DNA of 64,000 nt from Aquibacillus halophilus. GTDB taxonomy: Bacteria; Bacillota; Bacilli; Bacillales; Amphibacillaceae. The position numbers and the translations under genes are program-made. Of the stretch, positions 63,192 through 64,000 are shown in pieces (the first letter of the stretch is position 1; each line of letters begins with the position of its first letter). The DNA lies in the NCBI RefSeq assembly GCF_009649745.1, contig NZ_WJNG01000015.1:124001-188000 (forward strand), written 5' to 3'. Under the pieces are notes generated by a model that worked only from the letters and a program-made list of their open reading frames with translations, had not been told where the DNA came from and made no database searches.

Positions 63192-63950
63192 TTAGTCGGA
63201 GTTTTTATAATCTTTGTCATTTTTTTGAGTACTCATAGAAAATGTTAATGGTAAATTAGAACCTGTAAATAGCTTATAGACGAATGAAGAAGTTAAGCTA
63301 TAACTGTTTTCTATTTTTTCTACTAGATAATTAGTTCTTTCATAGAGTGCCGATCGGAAATGTGTTAGTTGTCGTAACGTTTTTTCCATTAGTGCTTCTT
63401 GATTTTCCAGATGGTCCAGCATGGTACTTTGATTGTCTCCATGGTTTGATAACTGATCAGACATTTGCTTATTTAGTTCAAAAAGTTCTTGCATTCGTAC
63501 AGTTATTTGTTGATTGGTAGATTCAAATTCTCCGAGTTGATTCACCATTTCTTGGTTTGAGTCATTTACAAGGCTAATTTGATTAATAAGATCTCGCTTA
63601 AGTGCACTTTCATCTTCTAAATGGTTTAGTAATTTCTCATCATTTTCATATAAAATTTTTAATCTCTCCCTAGCAAAAGTTTCAAACTCTTCGAACGTTA
63701 GTTTACTTCTTCCTAGTTCACTTAACTGCTTGTTGAAATTCTTCCATTGTACCGCCTGGGTATCTTGTTGTTTATGATATAGAGAATTTAAACCTTGGAT
63801 TGAATTTAAGATTGAGTTATTTGTTTTTTTCTGTTCATTTACGATTTCGGATATGCGATCTATTTTTAAATACGCTTGATTTGGTTCTGGAATTTTCTCT
63901 TGATTCTTGAATACACCAGGGTTTCCTTTGGCATTTATGAATAACCCCAT
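63192..63950 (-). CDS. Coiled-coil protein of unknown function
   Basis: A 252-residue, Gln/Asn/Glu-rich protein with almost continuous heptad-like helices from about residue 30 to 205 (for example LLNHLEDESALKRDLINQIS and MLDHLENQEALMEKTLRQLT), then a short hydrophobic-aromatic tail (SSFVYKLFTGSNLPL). No signal peptide or enzymatic motif is seen and no family is recognised. AAGGGATGTG precedes the ATG. A cytoplasmic structural or spore-related role is possible but unsupported. Confidence 0.6.
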   Translation of the reverse strand: MGLFINAKGNPGVFKNQEKIPEPNQAYLKIDRISEIVNEQKKTNNSILNSIQGLNSLYHKQQDTQAVQWKNFNKQLSELGRSKLTFEEFETFARERLKILYENDEKLLNHLEDESALKRDLINQISLVNDSNQEMVNQLGEFESTNQQITVRMQELFELNKQMSDQLSNHGDNQSTMLDHLENQEALMEKTLRQLTHFRSALYERTNYLVEKIENSYSLTSSFVYKLFTGSNLPLTFSMSTQKNDKDYKNSD

Positions 63951-64000
63951 TTTTACACATCCCTTAAATTTCTTTGTAATATCATATGCACGGATACGTT

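Noticed and set aside
1-64000. tRNA, rRNA, CRISPR arrays, prophage or transposase genes
   Set aside because: Looked for on both strands; no cloverleaf, rRNA core, regular repeat-spacer array, integrase or transposase reading frame was seen.

Overview
The window comes from a low-GC, endospore-forming Gram-positive bacterium of the family Bacillaceae. The evidence is A+T-rich DNA with purine-rich ribosome binding sites, frequent TTG/GTG starts, an H-type small acid-soluble spore protein, HemAT, AlaR/AlaT and a Bacillus-type puc purine-catabolism regulon. An alkaline-cellulase-type enzyme and ketone-body genes would suit a soil or saline habitat (inference); the genus cannot be fixed from this sequence.

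Layout. (1) 1-4.3 kb: end of one Tad (Flp-type) pilus locus (partial TadE, prepilin peptidase, Flp pilin; minus strand), a divergent DUF192/O-antigen-ligase pair, spore protein SspH and a YetF-like membrane protein. (2) 4.3-11.8 kb: a complete ten-gene Tad operon read leftward, preceded by a class I cyclic-di-GMP riboswitch with its own terminator. (3) 12-16.7 kb: HesB-like protein, formate-THF ligase, and the alanine transaminase pair alaR-alaT. (4) 16.9-24.7 kb: two tandem LacI regulators, a large secreted and probably wall-anchored GH5 cellulase with a well-formed promoter and operator-like palindromes, and a chemoreceptor with a sugar-binding-protein domain on its cytoplasmic end. (5) 24.9-46.3 kb: purine catabolism: hydroxyisourate hydrolase, uricase, OHCU decarboxylase, PucR, allantoate amidohydrolase, ureidoglycine aminotransferase, allantoinase, the xanthine dehydrogenase operon pucABCDE continuing into an amidase and an FAH-family hydrolase, an ABC transporter and an 8-oxoguanine-deaminase-like enzyme. 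(6) 46.5-64 kb: single genes: DUF1836, hemolysin-III-like, MscS, a membrane-bound esterase, an MFS exporter, HemAT, DUF378 divergent from a CarH-type B12 photoreceptor, a 3-hydroxybutyrate/acetoacetate operon, DUF3137-LemA, RlmH, a decayed SurA-like lipoprotein, a Lin0512 protein and a coiled-coil protein.

Interspersed at 12.5, 26.9, 33.3 and 49.2 kb are four 590-720-bp composite repeats. Each has imperfect terminal inverted repeats and two oppositely oriented GC-rich hairpins. The outer hairpin stems differ in sequence between copies but stay complementary within each copy. This is the least explained structure in the window. No tRNA, rRNA, CRISPR array, prophage or transposase gene was seen.

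How the genes work together: c-di-GMP probably gates pilus production. LacI-type and perhaps CcpA control gates cellulase, with the fused chemoreceptor possibly steering cells to sugars. PucR gates conversion of purines through urate and allantoin to usable nitrogen. A light/B12 switch probably controls itself and a small membrane protein.
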